Below are positions 1-8,100 of a stretch of 48,844 nt of DNA, in pieces (the stretch's first letter is position 1; every line of letters starts with the position of its first letter). A program made the position numbers and the translations under genes. The stretch is from the NCBI RefSeq assembly GCF_002198675.1, contig NZ_MWLL01000201.1, positions 1-48,844 of the forward strand. The letters run 5' to 3'. The DNA comes from Kineosporia sp. R_H_3. GTDB taxonomy: Bacteria; Actinomycetota; Actinomycetes; Actinomycetales; Kineosporiaceae. Under the pieces are notes generated by a model. That model searched no databases, was not told the origin of the DNA, and saw only the letters and a list, made by a program, of their open reading frames with translations.

Positions 1-49
1 GGCCGCTACCGGAGCCGAGCCTTCCAGAACACCGCCCGGCAAGGACCCA

Positions 50-553
50 TTAGTCGTGGAGACGGAACTCCAGGACCGTCTCCCAGCGGCTGGAGTCCGG
101 CTGCGCGACCGGGTCGGTCACGTAGTGCTCCAGCCGGCAGCCCCACACCTCACCACGGTCCCCGAGGTGCATGTCGAAGACGTGCCCGTGTTGCGACGCC
201 CAGTCCCGGAACGCGCCCGTGGCCTCTTCCAGCCTGTCGTAGGGGCCGGTGTGCGTGGCGGTCAGGTAGCGGCCCGCCGGCAGGACCCCGCCGACAGCCC
301 GCCCGTCACCCGGTAGCTCGGCCGCCACCGGGACACCCACCTGGATCGCCAGCTCTCGCTCCATGTCGATGACGTCGTACCGCACGAGGGGGGCCCCGCT
401 GCCCGCGGCGACGATCTGCGGCCTGTCGAGCACCTCCCGGACCAGCTCCTGGATCACCGAGTCGATGGTCTCCATGGTGACGACGGCGTGGATGCCGATG
501 TAGCGGCGTGCCTCCCGCTCCACGACCGTCGGCGTGCTGAGGTTCACCGTCAC
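50..553 (-). CDS. GyrI-like (AraC effector-binding type) small-molecule-binding domain protein
   Basis: A 167-residue protein that looks like a stand-alone GyrI-like/AraC effector-binding domain, a fold that binds small hydrophobic ligands and usually works as a sensor or sequestering protein in the cytosol. Seen: an opening strand with a YIGIHAVVTM stretch, the central ...LPAGRYLTATHTGPYDRL segment characteristic of the family, and a C-terminal ETVLEFRLHD strand. There is no DNA-binding domain. I chose the GTG at 553 because a GGGAGGA Shine-Dalgarno lies 7 nt upstream; the longer open frame to 793 has no such signal and reads into the neighbouring gene's leader. The divergent hydrolase at 786 lies 230 bp away, so the two could share a control region. 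The family call is fairly safe; the ligand is unknown. Confidence 0.8.
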   Translation of the reverse strand: MTVNLSTPTVVEREARRYIGIHAVVTMETIDSVIQELVREVLDRPQIVAAGSGAPLVRYDVIDMERELAIQVGVPVAAELPGDGRAVGGVLPAGRYLTATHTGPYDRLEEATGAFRDWASQHGHVFDMHLGDRGEVWGCRLEHYVTDPVAQPDSSRWETVLEFRLHD

Positions 554-785
554 GGCAGCGTCCTCCCGCTCATGGCCGTCGGCCCGTCCGGCCGAGGCCT
601 TCGAGCCAGGTAGATCCGCGAGCACATGCGGACTCATCGGCCCGCCCTGGTCGGCGGCGCGCTTCCTGGACGACCACCGAGTGTCACGACTCAACCCGGA
701 CGGCGATCGTCCGCAATGGCCCCTACGGTGTCGGCCCTGGGCGCCCCGCCGGAGCTGCCCGAACCCGACTGAGGAGTGCACAACC

Positions 786-1472
786 ATGGACATCGTGCTG
801 GTCGCCGGTCTCTGGCTCGACGGATCGGCGTGGGACGCCGTCGTTCCTGAGCTCGACCGTCTCGGTCATCGCGCACGGCCGCTGACCCTGCCGGGCCAGG
901 GCGACGGCACGTCGACGGCGACCCTGGACGAGCAGGTGGCCGCTGTCGTCGCCGCGGTCGACGCCTCCGCCGGGCCCCCCGTCGTCGTGGGGCACTCCGC
1001 GGCGTGCACGCTCGCATGGCAGGCCGCCGACGCCCGACCCGACGCGGTGGCTGCCGTCGCGCTCATCGGTGGCTTCCCGGCGTCGGACGGCGCGAAGTAC
1101 GCGGACTCCTTCCCGGAGCGTGACGGCGTCGTGCCCTTCCCCGGGTGGGAGCCGTTCGAAGGGCCGGACGCCGCCGACCTCGATGCGCCGACCCGGCAGA
1201 GGATCGCCGCCTCCGCGGTCCCGGTCCCCGCACCCGTCGCCCAGGGCGTCGTCCGCCTCACCGACGCACGGAGGTTCGGCGTCCCCGTCACCGTCGTCTG
1301 CCCGGAGTTCAGCCCTGCCGAGGCGCGCGCATGGATCGCCGACGGGCACGGACCCGAGCTGGCCAAGGTGGAGCGTCTGGACCTCGTCGACATCGACTCG
1401 GGGCACTGGCCGATGTTCAGCAAGCCCGTCGAGCTCGCCCGGCTCCTCGCCGGTGTCGCCGACGGTGTCTGA
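786..1472 (+). CDS. alpha/beta hydrolase
   Basis: A 228-residue soluble alpha/beta hydrolase of the short lipase/esterase-like type. Seen: an N-terminal VLVAGLWLDGSAWDAVVPEL strand and oxyanion region, the nucleophile elbow VVGHSAACT (Ser near residue 79), a late acid region (VTVVCPEFSP) and a C-terminal DSGHWPMFSKP segment that supplies the catalytic His. The ATG at 786 follows a GAGGAG Shine-Dalgarno. No signal peptide is visible, so it should be cytoplasmic. The substrate cannot be read from sequence. It converges on another hydrolase (1526-2491) and the two share the hairpin terminator between them. Confidence 0.85.
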   Translation: MDIVLVAGLWLDGSAWDAVVPELDRLGHRARPLTLPGQGDGTSTATLDEQVAAVVAAVDASAGPPVVVGHSAACTLAWQAADARPDAVAAVALIGGFPASDGAKYADSFPERDGVVPFPGWEPFEGPDAADLDAPTRQRIAASAVPVPAPVAQGVVRLTDARRFGVPVTVVCPEFSPAEARAWIADGHGPELAKVERLDLVDIDSGHWPMFSKPVELARLLAGVADGV

Positions 1473-1489
1473 CGCCTGACCGGTCGATC

Positions 1490-1519
1490 GGTGGCTGCCG
1501 CCGGTCGGCGGCAGCCACC
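1490..1519. terminator. bidirectional hairpin terminator
   Basis: A perfect 13-bp inverted repeat (1490-1502 and 1507-1519) with a GGTC loop sits between two convergent hydrolase genes. There is no T-tract, which is usual for high-GC actinobacterial terminators. Confidence 0.75.
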
Positions 1520-1525
1520 GTCGTG

Positions 1526-2491
1526 TCAGCGCTCGTGACGACCGAGGGTGGCTGCGAGCGTGGCGACGAAGCGGGTCCGTGCCTCCCTGCGAGGGTTGTG
1601 GCCCGTGGGGAGGGCGACGACGTCGCAGCCCCCCGGGCAGACCGAGGCGCAGCGCCGGGCGGCGGTCGCGGAGACGATCCCGCCGCGGGCGGGGTCGCCG
1701 CGCACGAGCGTCACCGGGCACCGGACGTCGGCGAGCAGCGCTGCCAGCGGCTCACCCCAGTCCACCGGGACCGCGACGTGCGCGGGGTCGACCTGCCGTT
1801 TGGACCTCATCCAGGGGCCGTACTCGTCGTCGGGCCAGTCCGGGGCCTCGGCGACGATCTCTGCGCGCAGCGCGTCGTCGGACATCCCCCGGAGGCGCTC
1901 GAGCGCCGCGAGCCGGGCGGCCGACGAGCGCACCCGGCGCATCGTCGTCCGGGCCGGGTCCTCCAGCAGCAGGTGACGGACGACGCCGGGCCTGGCCGCT
2001 GCGACCCGGGCGGCGGTGAGCGCCCCCATCGAGTGGCCGAGGAGCACGACCGGGCCGCGCCGGCCGGCGAGCCGGATCGCGGCGTCGACGACGGCGACCC
2101 CGCCCCGCGCGTGGTCGGCGACCACGTACTCGGGGGCCGGCGCCCAGCGGGTGCCGCCGTGCGCCGGCGCGTCGGGAGCGAGCACCGGCCAGCGCCGGCC
2201 GAGGGCCTCGGCGAGCGGGGCGAAGCACTCCCCGGAGTCCGTCCACCCGTGGAACGCCACGAGGACCGGCCGTCGGACCCCGCGCGGGACCGTCACCCCG
2301 GGAAAGGTGTGCACGGAGACCGGACCGTCGGCGGTGCGCACCGTGCGGACGGCGGCCGGCGCCGCCCGACCGCCCTCCGGGTCGTCGTCCATCCTGCCGC
2401 CCGCCCCGTCGTCCACCCGGTCATCCAACACCCGGGGTCCGACGATCTCGACCCCTGCGGCACCGGCGTTCGCGTGTGACGGGACCGACAT
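1526..2491 (-). CDS. alpha/beta hydrolase
   Basis: A 321-residue alpha/beta hydrolase. Seen: the oxyanion-hole region LVAFHGWTDSG, the nucleophile elbow VVLLGHSMGALTA, the acid-bearing VTLVRGDPARGG strand, and a C-terminal His in ALPTGHNPRREA. It is a cytoplasmic enzyme by lack of a signal peptide; the substrate is unknown. The start is uncertain: ATG 2491 gives a 321-residue form with a low-complexity N-terminus and no convincing Shine-Dalgarno, while ATG 2393 would begin just before the conserved part. The gene diverges from pruA, and the 150-bp space between them carries a GntR-type operator candidate, so the two may be co-controlled. Confidence 0.8.
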   Translation of the reverse strand: MSVPSHANAGAAGVEIVGPRVLDDRVDDGAGGRMDDDPEGGRAAPAAVRTVRTADGPVSVHTFPGVTVPRGVRRPVLVAFHGWTDSGECFAPLAEALGRRWPVLAPDAPAHGGTRWAPAPEYVVADHARGGVAVVDAAIRLAGRRGPVVLLGHSMGALTAARVAAARPGVVRHLLLEDPARTTMRRVRSSAARLAALERLRGMSDDALRAEIVAEAPDWPDDEYGPWMRSKRQVDPAHVAVPVDWGEPLAALLADVRCPVTLVRGDPARGGIVSATAARRCASVCPGGCDVVALPTGHNPRREARTRFVATLAATLGRHER

Positions 2492-2502
2492 GATCGCGGG
2501 AT

Positions 2503-2527
2503 TGCTGTATGCAGAGTTGTATACCAA
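2503..2527. promoter_or_regulatory. GntR/FadR-type operator candidate between hydrolase and pruA
   Basis: The near-palindrome TTGTATACCAA (2517-2527) is preceded by a related TGTATGCA half-site at about 2507-2514. The T-rich, TATAC-centred dyad stands out in GC-rich surroundings and resembles operators of FadR-subfamily GntR repressors. A TATGAA -10-like box for pruA follows at 2537. No regulator gene lies nearby, so the assignment is inference. Confidence 0.35.
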
Positions 2528-2638
2528 GATTCGTCCTATGAATTTCCGTGCCCGGCTGGCCCTGCGTCCGTGCGCTCGGCCCCGAGGCGCGAGATCGTGC
2601 TGCCAGCAACCGCGAGTTCCCGTCTCGAAGGGCCTGCC

Positions 2639-4267
2639 ATGGACGCCGTGACCTCCGTTCCCGCCCCGGTCAACGAACCGGTCAAGGACTACGCCCCGGG
2701 CAGCCCCGAGCGTGCTGCCGTCGAGGCGGCGCTGGCCGACCTCGGCTCGGCCCGGATCGACCTGCCCATGACGATCGGCGGGCGCGAGGTCATGGGCACG
2801 GGGCGCCGGTTCGACGTCGTCCAGCCGCACGCCCGGCGCGCGGTCCTCGGCACGCTGCGGCACGCGACGAAGGCCGACGCCGCGGCCGCGGTGGCCGCGG
2901 CGAAGGCGGCCGCGCCGGCGTGGCGCGCGATGGCGTACGAGGACCGCGCCGCGATCTTCCTCAAGGCCGCCGAGCTGCTCTCCGGCCCGTGGCGGCAGAC
3001 GCTGAACGCGGCGACCATGCTGGGCCAGAGCAAGACGGTCTACCAGGCCGAGATCGACGCCGCGTGCGAGCTCATCGACTTCTGGCGCTTCAACGTCGCA
3101 TTCGGCCGGCGCCTCATCGAGGAGCAGCCGCCCGCGAACTCCAAGGGCATCTGGAACCGGACGGACCACCGCCCGCTCGAGGGCTTCGTCTACGCCGTCA
3201 CGCCGTTCAACTTCACCGCGATCGGCGCCAACCTCCCGACGGCACCGGCGCTCATGGGCAACGTCGTCGTCTGGAAGCCGTCACCGACGCAGCAGTTCTC
3301 CGCGCATTTCACCATGCGGCTGCTCGAGGCCGCCGGCCTGCCGCCCGGGGTCATCAACCTCGTGACCGGTGACGGGATCGCGGTCTCCGAGGTCGTCCTG
3401 CGGGACCCGGACCTCGCGGGCATCCACTTCACCGGCTCGACGCCGACGTTCAAGACGCTGTGGCGCACGGTCGGGGAGAACCTCGACGTGTACCGCGGCT
3501 ACCCGCGGATCGTCGGCGAGACGGGCGGCAAGGACTTCATCGTCGCCCACGCGAGCGCGGACGTGGACGTGCTGCGGACGGCGATGATCCGCGGTGCGTT
3601 CGAGTTCCAGGGCCAGAAGTGCTCCGCGGCGTCGCGGGCCTACGTCCCGCGGTCGGTGTGGCGCCGGCTCAAGGACGACCTCGTCTCGGCGACGCAGGCG
3701 CTGACCCAGGGCCCGGTGACCGACCTGTCGAACTTCATGGGCGCCGTCATCGACGACCGTGCGTTCGCCAAGCACGCCGCAGCGATCGACCGGGCGCATG
3801 CGACCGACGGTCTGAAGGTCCTCGCGGGCGGCACCTACGACGACAGCGAGGGCTGGTTCGTCCGGCCGACCGTCGTCGAGGGCAGCGACCCGACCGACGA
3901 GGTGTTCACGACCGAGTACTTCGGGCCGATCCTCGCCGTCCACGTCTTCCCGGACCGGCAGTACGACCGGGTGCTGCGCGAGATGGAGTCGATCGCGCCG
4001 TACGCGCTGACGGGCGCCGTCATCGCCCAGGACCGGCAGGCGATCGTCGACGCGCAGGAGGTGCTCCGGTACGCCGCGGGCAACTTCTACGTCAACGACA
4101 AGCCGACCGGTGCCGTCGTCGGGCAGCAGCCGTTCGGCGGCGCCCGGGCATCCGGCACGAACGACAAGGCGGGGGCGCTGCAGAACCTCCAGCGGTGGAC
4201 GTCGACGCGCTCCATCAAGGAGACGTTCGTGCCGCCGACCGACCACAACTACCCGCACCAGGGCTGA
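2639..4267 (+). CDS. pruA: 1-pyrroline-5-carboxylate dehydrogenase (L-glutamate gamma-semialdehyde dehydrogenase)
   Basis: A 542-residue aldehyde dehydrogenase that oxidises glutamate semialdehyde to glutamate with NAD+, the last step of proline and arginine breakdown, in the cytosol. Seen: the PFNFTAIGANLP segment and FTGST motif of the NAD site, the general-base region GETGGKDF (near residue 295), the catalytic Cys in FEFQGQKCSAASR (near 326), and the C-terminal NDKPTGAVVGQQPFGGARASG stretch typical of the PruA/RocA class. Length matches mono-functional PruA; there is no proline dehydrogenase domain or neighbour. ATG 2639 follows a GAAGGG Shine-Dalgarno. Its product glutamate is the substrate of the NAD-GDH encoded at 5136. 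A hairpin terminator follows at 4326. Confidence 0.95.
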   Translation: MDAVTSVPAPVNEPVKDYAPGSPERAAVEAALADLGSARIDLPMTIGGREVMGTGRRFDVVQPHARRAVLGTLRHATKADAAAAVAAAKAAAPAWRAMAYEDRAAIFLKAAELLSGPWRQTLNAATMLGQSKTVYQAEIDAACELIDFWRFNVAFGRRLIEEQPPANSKGIWNRTDHRPLEGFVYAVTPFNFTAIGANLPTAPALMGNVVVWKPSPTQQFSAHFTMRLLEAAGLPPGVINLVTGDGIAVSEVVLRDPDLAGIHFTGSTPTFKTLWRTVGENLDVYRGYPRIVGETGGKDFIVAHASADVDVLRTAMIRGAFEFQGQKCSAASRAYVPRSVWRRLKDDLVSATQALTQGPVTDLSNFMGAVIDDRAFAKHAAAIDRAHATDGLKVLAGGTYDDSEGWFVRPTVVEGSDPTDEVFTTEYFGPILAVHVFPDRQYDRVLREMESIAPYALTGAVIAQDRQAIVDAQEVLRYAAGNFYVNDKPTGAVVGQQPFGGARASGTNDKAGALQNLQRWTSTRSIKETFVPPTDHNYPHQG

Positions 4268-4325
4268 GGCGGTCGACACCAGGTGACCCGCCGCAGCACG
4301 CCGACAGCGTCGTCGGCGCGGCAGT

Positions 4326-4356
4326 CGTCCGCCCGCCCGAACGGTGCGGGCGGACG
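4326..4356. terminator. hairpin terminator between pruA and the DUF2505-type gene
   Basis: An 11-bp perfect stem (4326-4336 with 4346-4356) around a 9-nt loop lies between the convergent ends of pruA and the gene at 4358. It probably works in both directions. Confidence 0.65.
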
Positions 4357-4357
4357 G

Positions 4358-4855
4358 TCAGCCGCGTGCGAGCCAGGCGCGGCCCTCGCGCTCCTCGACC
4401 CGGATGGCGGCCCGGATCGCGGGCTCGACGGACTTCTCGATCTTGCCGCCCACGAGCGGGACGGACGCCTTGAGGTCTCCGTCGATGACCTCGACCGTGC
4501 CGGGACCCTCGGCGACGAGGCTCAGCGTCCCGGTCATCCGGACCGGGGCGCCCTTGATCTCGAGCACGAGCGTGCCCTCGCGGTTGCCCCGGTCGTCCGC
4601 CGCCTGCCAGTCCTGGATCTCCGAGACGACGAGCGTCTGCCCGACGAACGTCCGGACGAAGTCGGGGACCTGGTCGGTGGGCATCGTGCGGTGCGCGGTG
4701 ACGACGACCCCGCCGTCGTCGAACTCCTCGATGGTGACGTCGTGCGCGAGCGCGCCGGTCGCGACGCAGCGCTTCGACTGGAAGTCCTCGTCGCAGAGCA
4801 TCGCGAAGACCGCGTCCGGGGCCGCGTCGTAGCGGATGTCGGCGGTGAGTCGCAC
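4358..4855 (-). CDS. DUF2505-type protein (SRPBCC-like fold)
   Basis: A 165-residue protein with the usual actinobacterial DUF2505 layout: an opening ...ADIRYDAAPDAVFAMLCDEDFQSKRC, a central PDFVRTFVGQTLVVSEIQDW, and a C-terminal helix GGKIEKSVEPAIRAAIRVEE. The pattern resembles START/SRPBCC hydrophobic-ligand-binding proteins. The biochemical role is not known. GTG 4855 was chosen because a GGAGGG Shine-Dalgarno lies 7 nt upstream; the longer open frame has no support. It diverges from the GDH gene across a 280-bp gap (4856-5135), which holds a TATGGT -10-like box at 5074 for GDH and imperfect dyads, but no other gene that I can see. Confidence 0.8.
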   Translation of the reverse strand: MRLTADIRYDAAPDAVFAMLCDEDFQSKRCVATGALAHDVTIEEFDDGGVVVTAHRTMPTDQVPDFVRTFVGQTLVVSEIQDWQAADDRGNREGTLVLEIKGAPVRMTGTLSLVAEGPGTVEVIDGDLKASVPLVGGKIEKSVEPAIRAAIRVEEREGRAWLARG

Positions 4856-5135
4856 GGTCAGTCCCTCCGTCAGGCGCACGTGCGCCGGTCCTGCGGGAAG
4901 CGTAGCGACGTGCACCGTCCCTGCCCCGACGACCCGGCGCAGCCGGGGCCGGCCGGGCGACGGGCCGCACGCAGCACTCCAGGTCGGCGGCCGATCCGCC
5001 GACAGGGTGAGAGGGACCGATCTCGACCGCCCGCCGGGCGGTATCCCCACGCGGGGGCGTCCCGCAGCGTGGGTATGGTCGACACACGGCGTGCAACGGC
5101 GCACGCCGTTCGAGAGGTGCGAAGTGAGGCGCGCG

Positions 5136-8100
5136 ATGGCGCACACCCAGGACGCTGAACGGACGCAGATCCTCGAGCGGGCCACCGAGGCGGGCCTTCG
5201 ACAGGGGTGCCGGGAGCCCAACCTCTCCCAGCTCCTCGAGCGCTACTACCGCCACGTGTCGATCGAGGACCTCGCCGAGCGCGACCCCGTCGACCTCGCC
5301 GGGGCGGCGCTGTCGCAGCGGCAGCTCGCCGCCACCCGGCCCCAGGGCACCGCGAACGTCCGCGTCTTCACGCCGACGGTCGACGAGCACGCCTGGTCGT
5401 GCGGGCACACCGTCGTCGAGATCGTCACCGACGACATGCCCTTCCTCGTCGACTCGGTCCAGGCGGAGCTCTCCCGGCAGGACCGGGCGATCCACCTCGT
5501 CGTGCACCCGCAGGTCGTCGTCCGCCGGGACATCGCCGGCACCCTGCTCGAGGTGCTCGACCAGGGGCCCGGCGGCTGGGCGTCGTCCGACCACCCGCGG
5601 GACAGCCTCGTGGAGTCCTGGATCCACGTCGAGGTGGACCGGGTCACCGACTCCGACCACATCGACGAGATCACGAGCGGGCTGCGCGGCGTCCTCGAGG
5701 ACGTGCGGGTGTCCGTCGAGGACTGGCCGCGGATGCAGCAGCGCGCCCGGGACACCGCCGACGCGCTCGACGCCGAGCCGCCCGCCGGGCTGCCGGCCGA
5801 CGAGGTCGAGGAGGCGACCCAGCTCCTGCGCTGGCTCGCCGACGGCCACTTCACCTTCCTCGGGTACCGCGAGTACCGGCTCGACGTCCGGGACGGCCAC
5901 GACGTGCTCGTCGCCGAGAGCGGCAGCGGTCTGGGCATCCTGCGCTACGACCAGCACGCGGCGTCCTCGAGCTTCGACCGGCTCACCCCGCAGGCCCGGG
6001 CCAAGGCCCGGGAGAAGACGCTGCTCGTCCTCACGAAGGCGAACAGCCGGGCGACCGTGCACCGGCCCGCGTACCTCGACTACGTCGGCGTGAAGACCTT
6101 CGACGCGGCGGGCGCGGTCGTCGGTGAGCGCCGGTTCCTCGGCCTCTTCGCGTCGTCCGCGTACACCGACAGCGTCCGGCGCATCCCCGTCGTGAGCCGC
6201 AAGGTCGCCGGGGTGCTCAGCCGCACCGGCTTCTCGGTCGACAGCCACTCGGGCAAGGACCTGCTGCAGATCCTCGAGACGTACCCGCGCGACGAGCTCT
6301 TCGAGATCGGCGCCGACGACCTCACGAACATCGCCGTCGCCGTCATGCACCTGCAGGAGCGCCGCCGGACCCGGCTCTTCATGCGGTACGACGAGTACGG
6401 CCGCTTCGTCTCCTGCCTCGTCTTCCTGCCCCGGGACCGCTACACGACCTCGGTGCGGCTGAAGATGGAGGCGATCCTGCGGGACGCGTTCGGCGGCTCG
6501 CACGTCGACTACACGACCCGGGTCAGCGAGTCCGTCCTCGCCCGCCTGCACTTCGTCATCCGGGTCGACCCCGGTGTCCCGCTGCCGCAGGTCGACGCCG
6601 CCGAGGTCGAGGCCCGGCTCGTCGAGGCCACCCGGTCCTGGGACGAGGACCTCGCGGACGCGCTGCGGCTCGAGGCCGGCGAGGAGGAGGCGGCCCGACT
6701 GCTGCGCACCTGGGCCCGCGGCTTCCCCGAGGCCTACAAGGAGGACTTCCCGGCCCGGGTCGGGGTCGCGGACCTGCGCCGGATCGAGGCGCTGCCGGCG
6801 CTGGACGACGTCCCCGCCGCCCCGGTCGGCGCCGCCGCCGACGCCACGCTGGGGATGAACCTCTACGAGCCCGTCGGCGCACCCGCGGGGGAGCGCCGGT
6901 TCAAGCTCTACCGGCTCGCACCGCTGTCGCTGACCGCCGTGCTGCCCTACCTGAGCAACCTCGGCGTCGAGGTCGTCGACGAGCGGCCGTACGAGATCGT
7001 CCGCGGTGACGGCGCGATCGCCTACATCTACGACTTCGGGCTGCGGTACGACGCCACCGCCGGGGTCGCCGCCGAGCAGCCCGAGAAGGCGCGCGAGCTG
7101 TTCAGCGAGGCCTTCTCGGCGGCCTGGAGCGGCCGCGCCGAGAGCGACGGCTTCGACCGGCTCGTCATGCTCGCGGGGCTCACGTGGCGCCAGGTCGTCG
7201 TCCTGCGCGCCTACGCGAAGTACCTGCGGCAGACCGGGTCGACGTTCAGCCAGGACTACATCGAGCGCTGCCTCGCGGCGAACGTCGGCATCGCCCGGAT
7301 GCTCGTGCGGCTCTTCGAGGTGCGCTTCGACCCCGACCGCTTCGGCGGGATCCGGACCAACGGCAGCCACGACGTCGAGCGGTTCGACGCGGCCGACGAG
7401 CTCGCGACGAAGGTCCGCGAGGCGCTCGACCAGGTGGCGAGCCTCGACCAGGACCGGATCCTCCGCTCGCTCCTCGGCCTCGTGCTCGCGACGCTGCGGA
7501 CGAACTTCTTCCAGACCACCGGCGGGGAGCCCACGCCGTACGTGTCGTTCAAGCTCGACCCGCAGGCGGTCCCGGACCTGCCGCAGCCGCGGCCGGAGTT
7601 CGAGATCTTCGTCTACTCGCCGCGCGTCGAGGGCGTGCACCTGCGCTTCGGCAAGGTCGCCCGCGGGGGCCTGCGCTGGAGCGACCGCCGCGAGGACTTC
7701 CGCACCGAGATCCTCGGGCTCGTCAAGGCGCAGATGGTGAAGAACGCCGTCATCGTGCCGACCGGCGCCAAGGGCGGCTTCGTCTGCAAGAACCTGCCGG
7801 ACCCGGCCGTGGACCGGGAGGCCTGGCTCGCCGAGGGCGTGGCCTGCTACAAGACGTTCGTCCGCGGGCTCCTCGACGTCACGGACAACCTCGTCACCGA
7901 CCCCTCGGCCGCGCCCGCGCAGTCGACGGACGGCACCGGGGCCGTCGTCGCCCAGGTGGTCTCGCCGCCGCCGCAGGTCGTGCGGCACGACGAGGACGAC
8001 ACCTACCTCGTCGTCGCGGCCGACAAGGGGACGGCGACCTTCTCCGACATCGCCAACGGCGTCGCGAAGGAGTACGGCTTCTGGCTCGGGGACGCCTTCG

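Noticed and set aside
50-793. Extending the GyrI-like gene to its first in-frame start at 793
   Set aside because: The extra 80 residues are Arg/Gly-rich nonsense and overlap the opposite gene's leader, while GTG 553 has an excellent Shine-Dalgarno.
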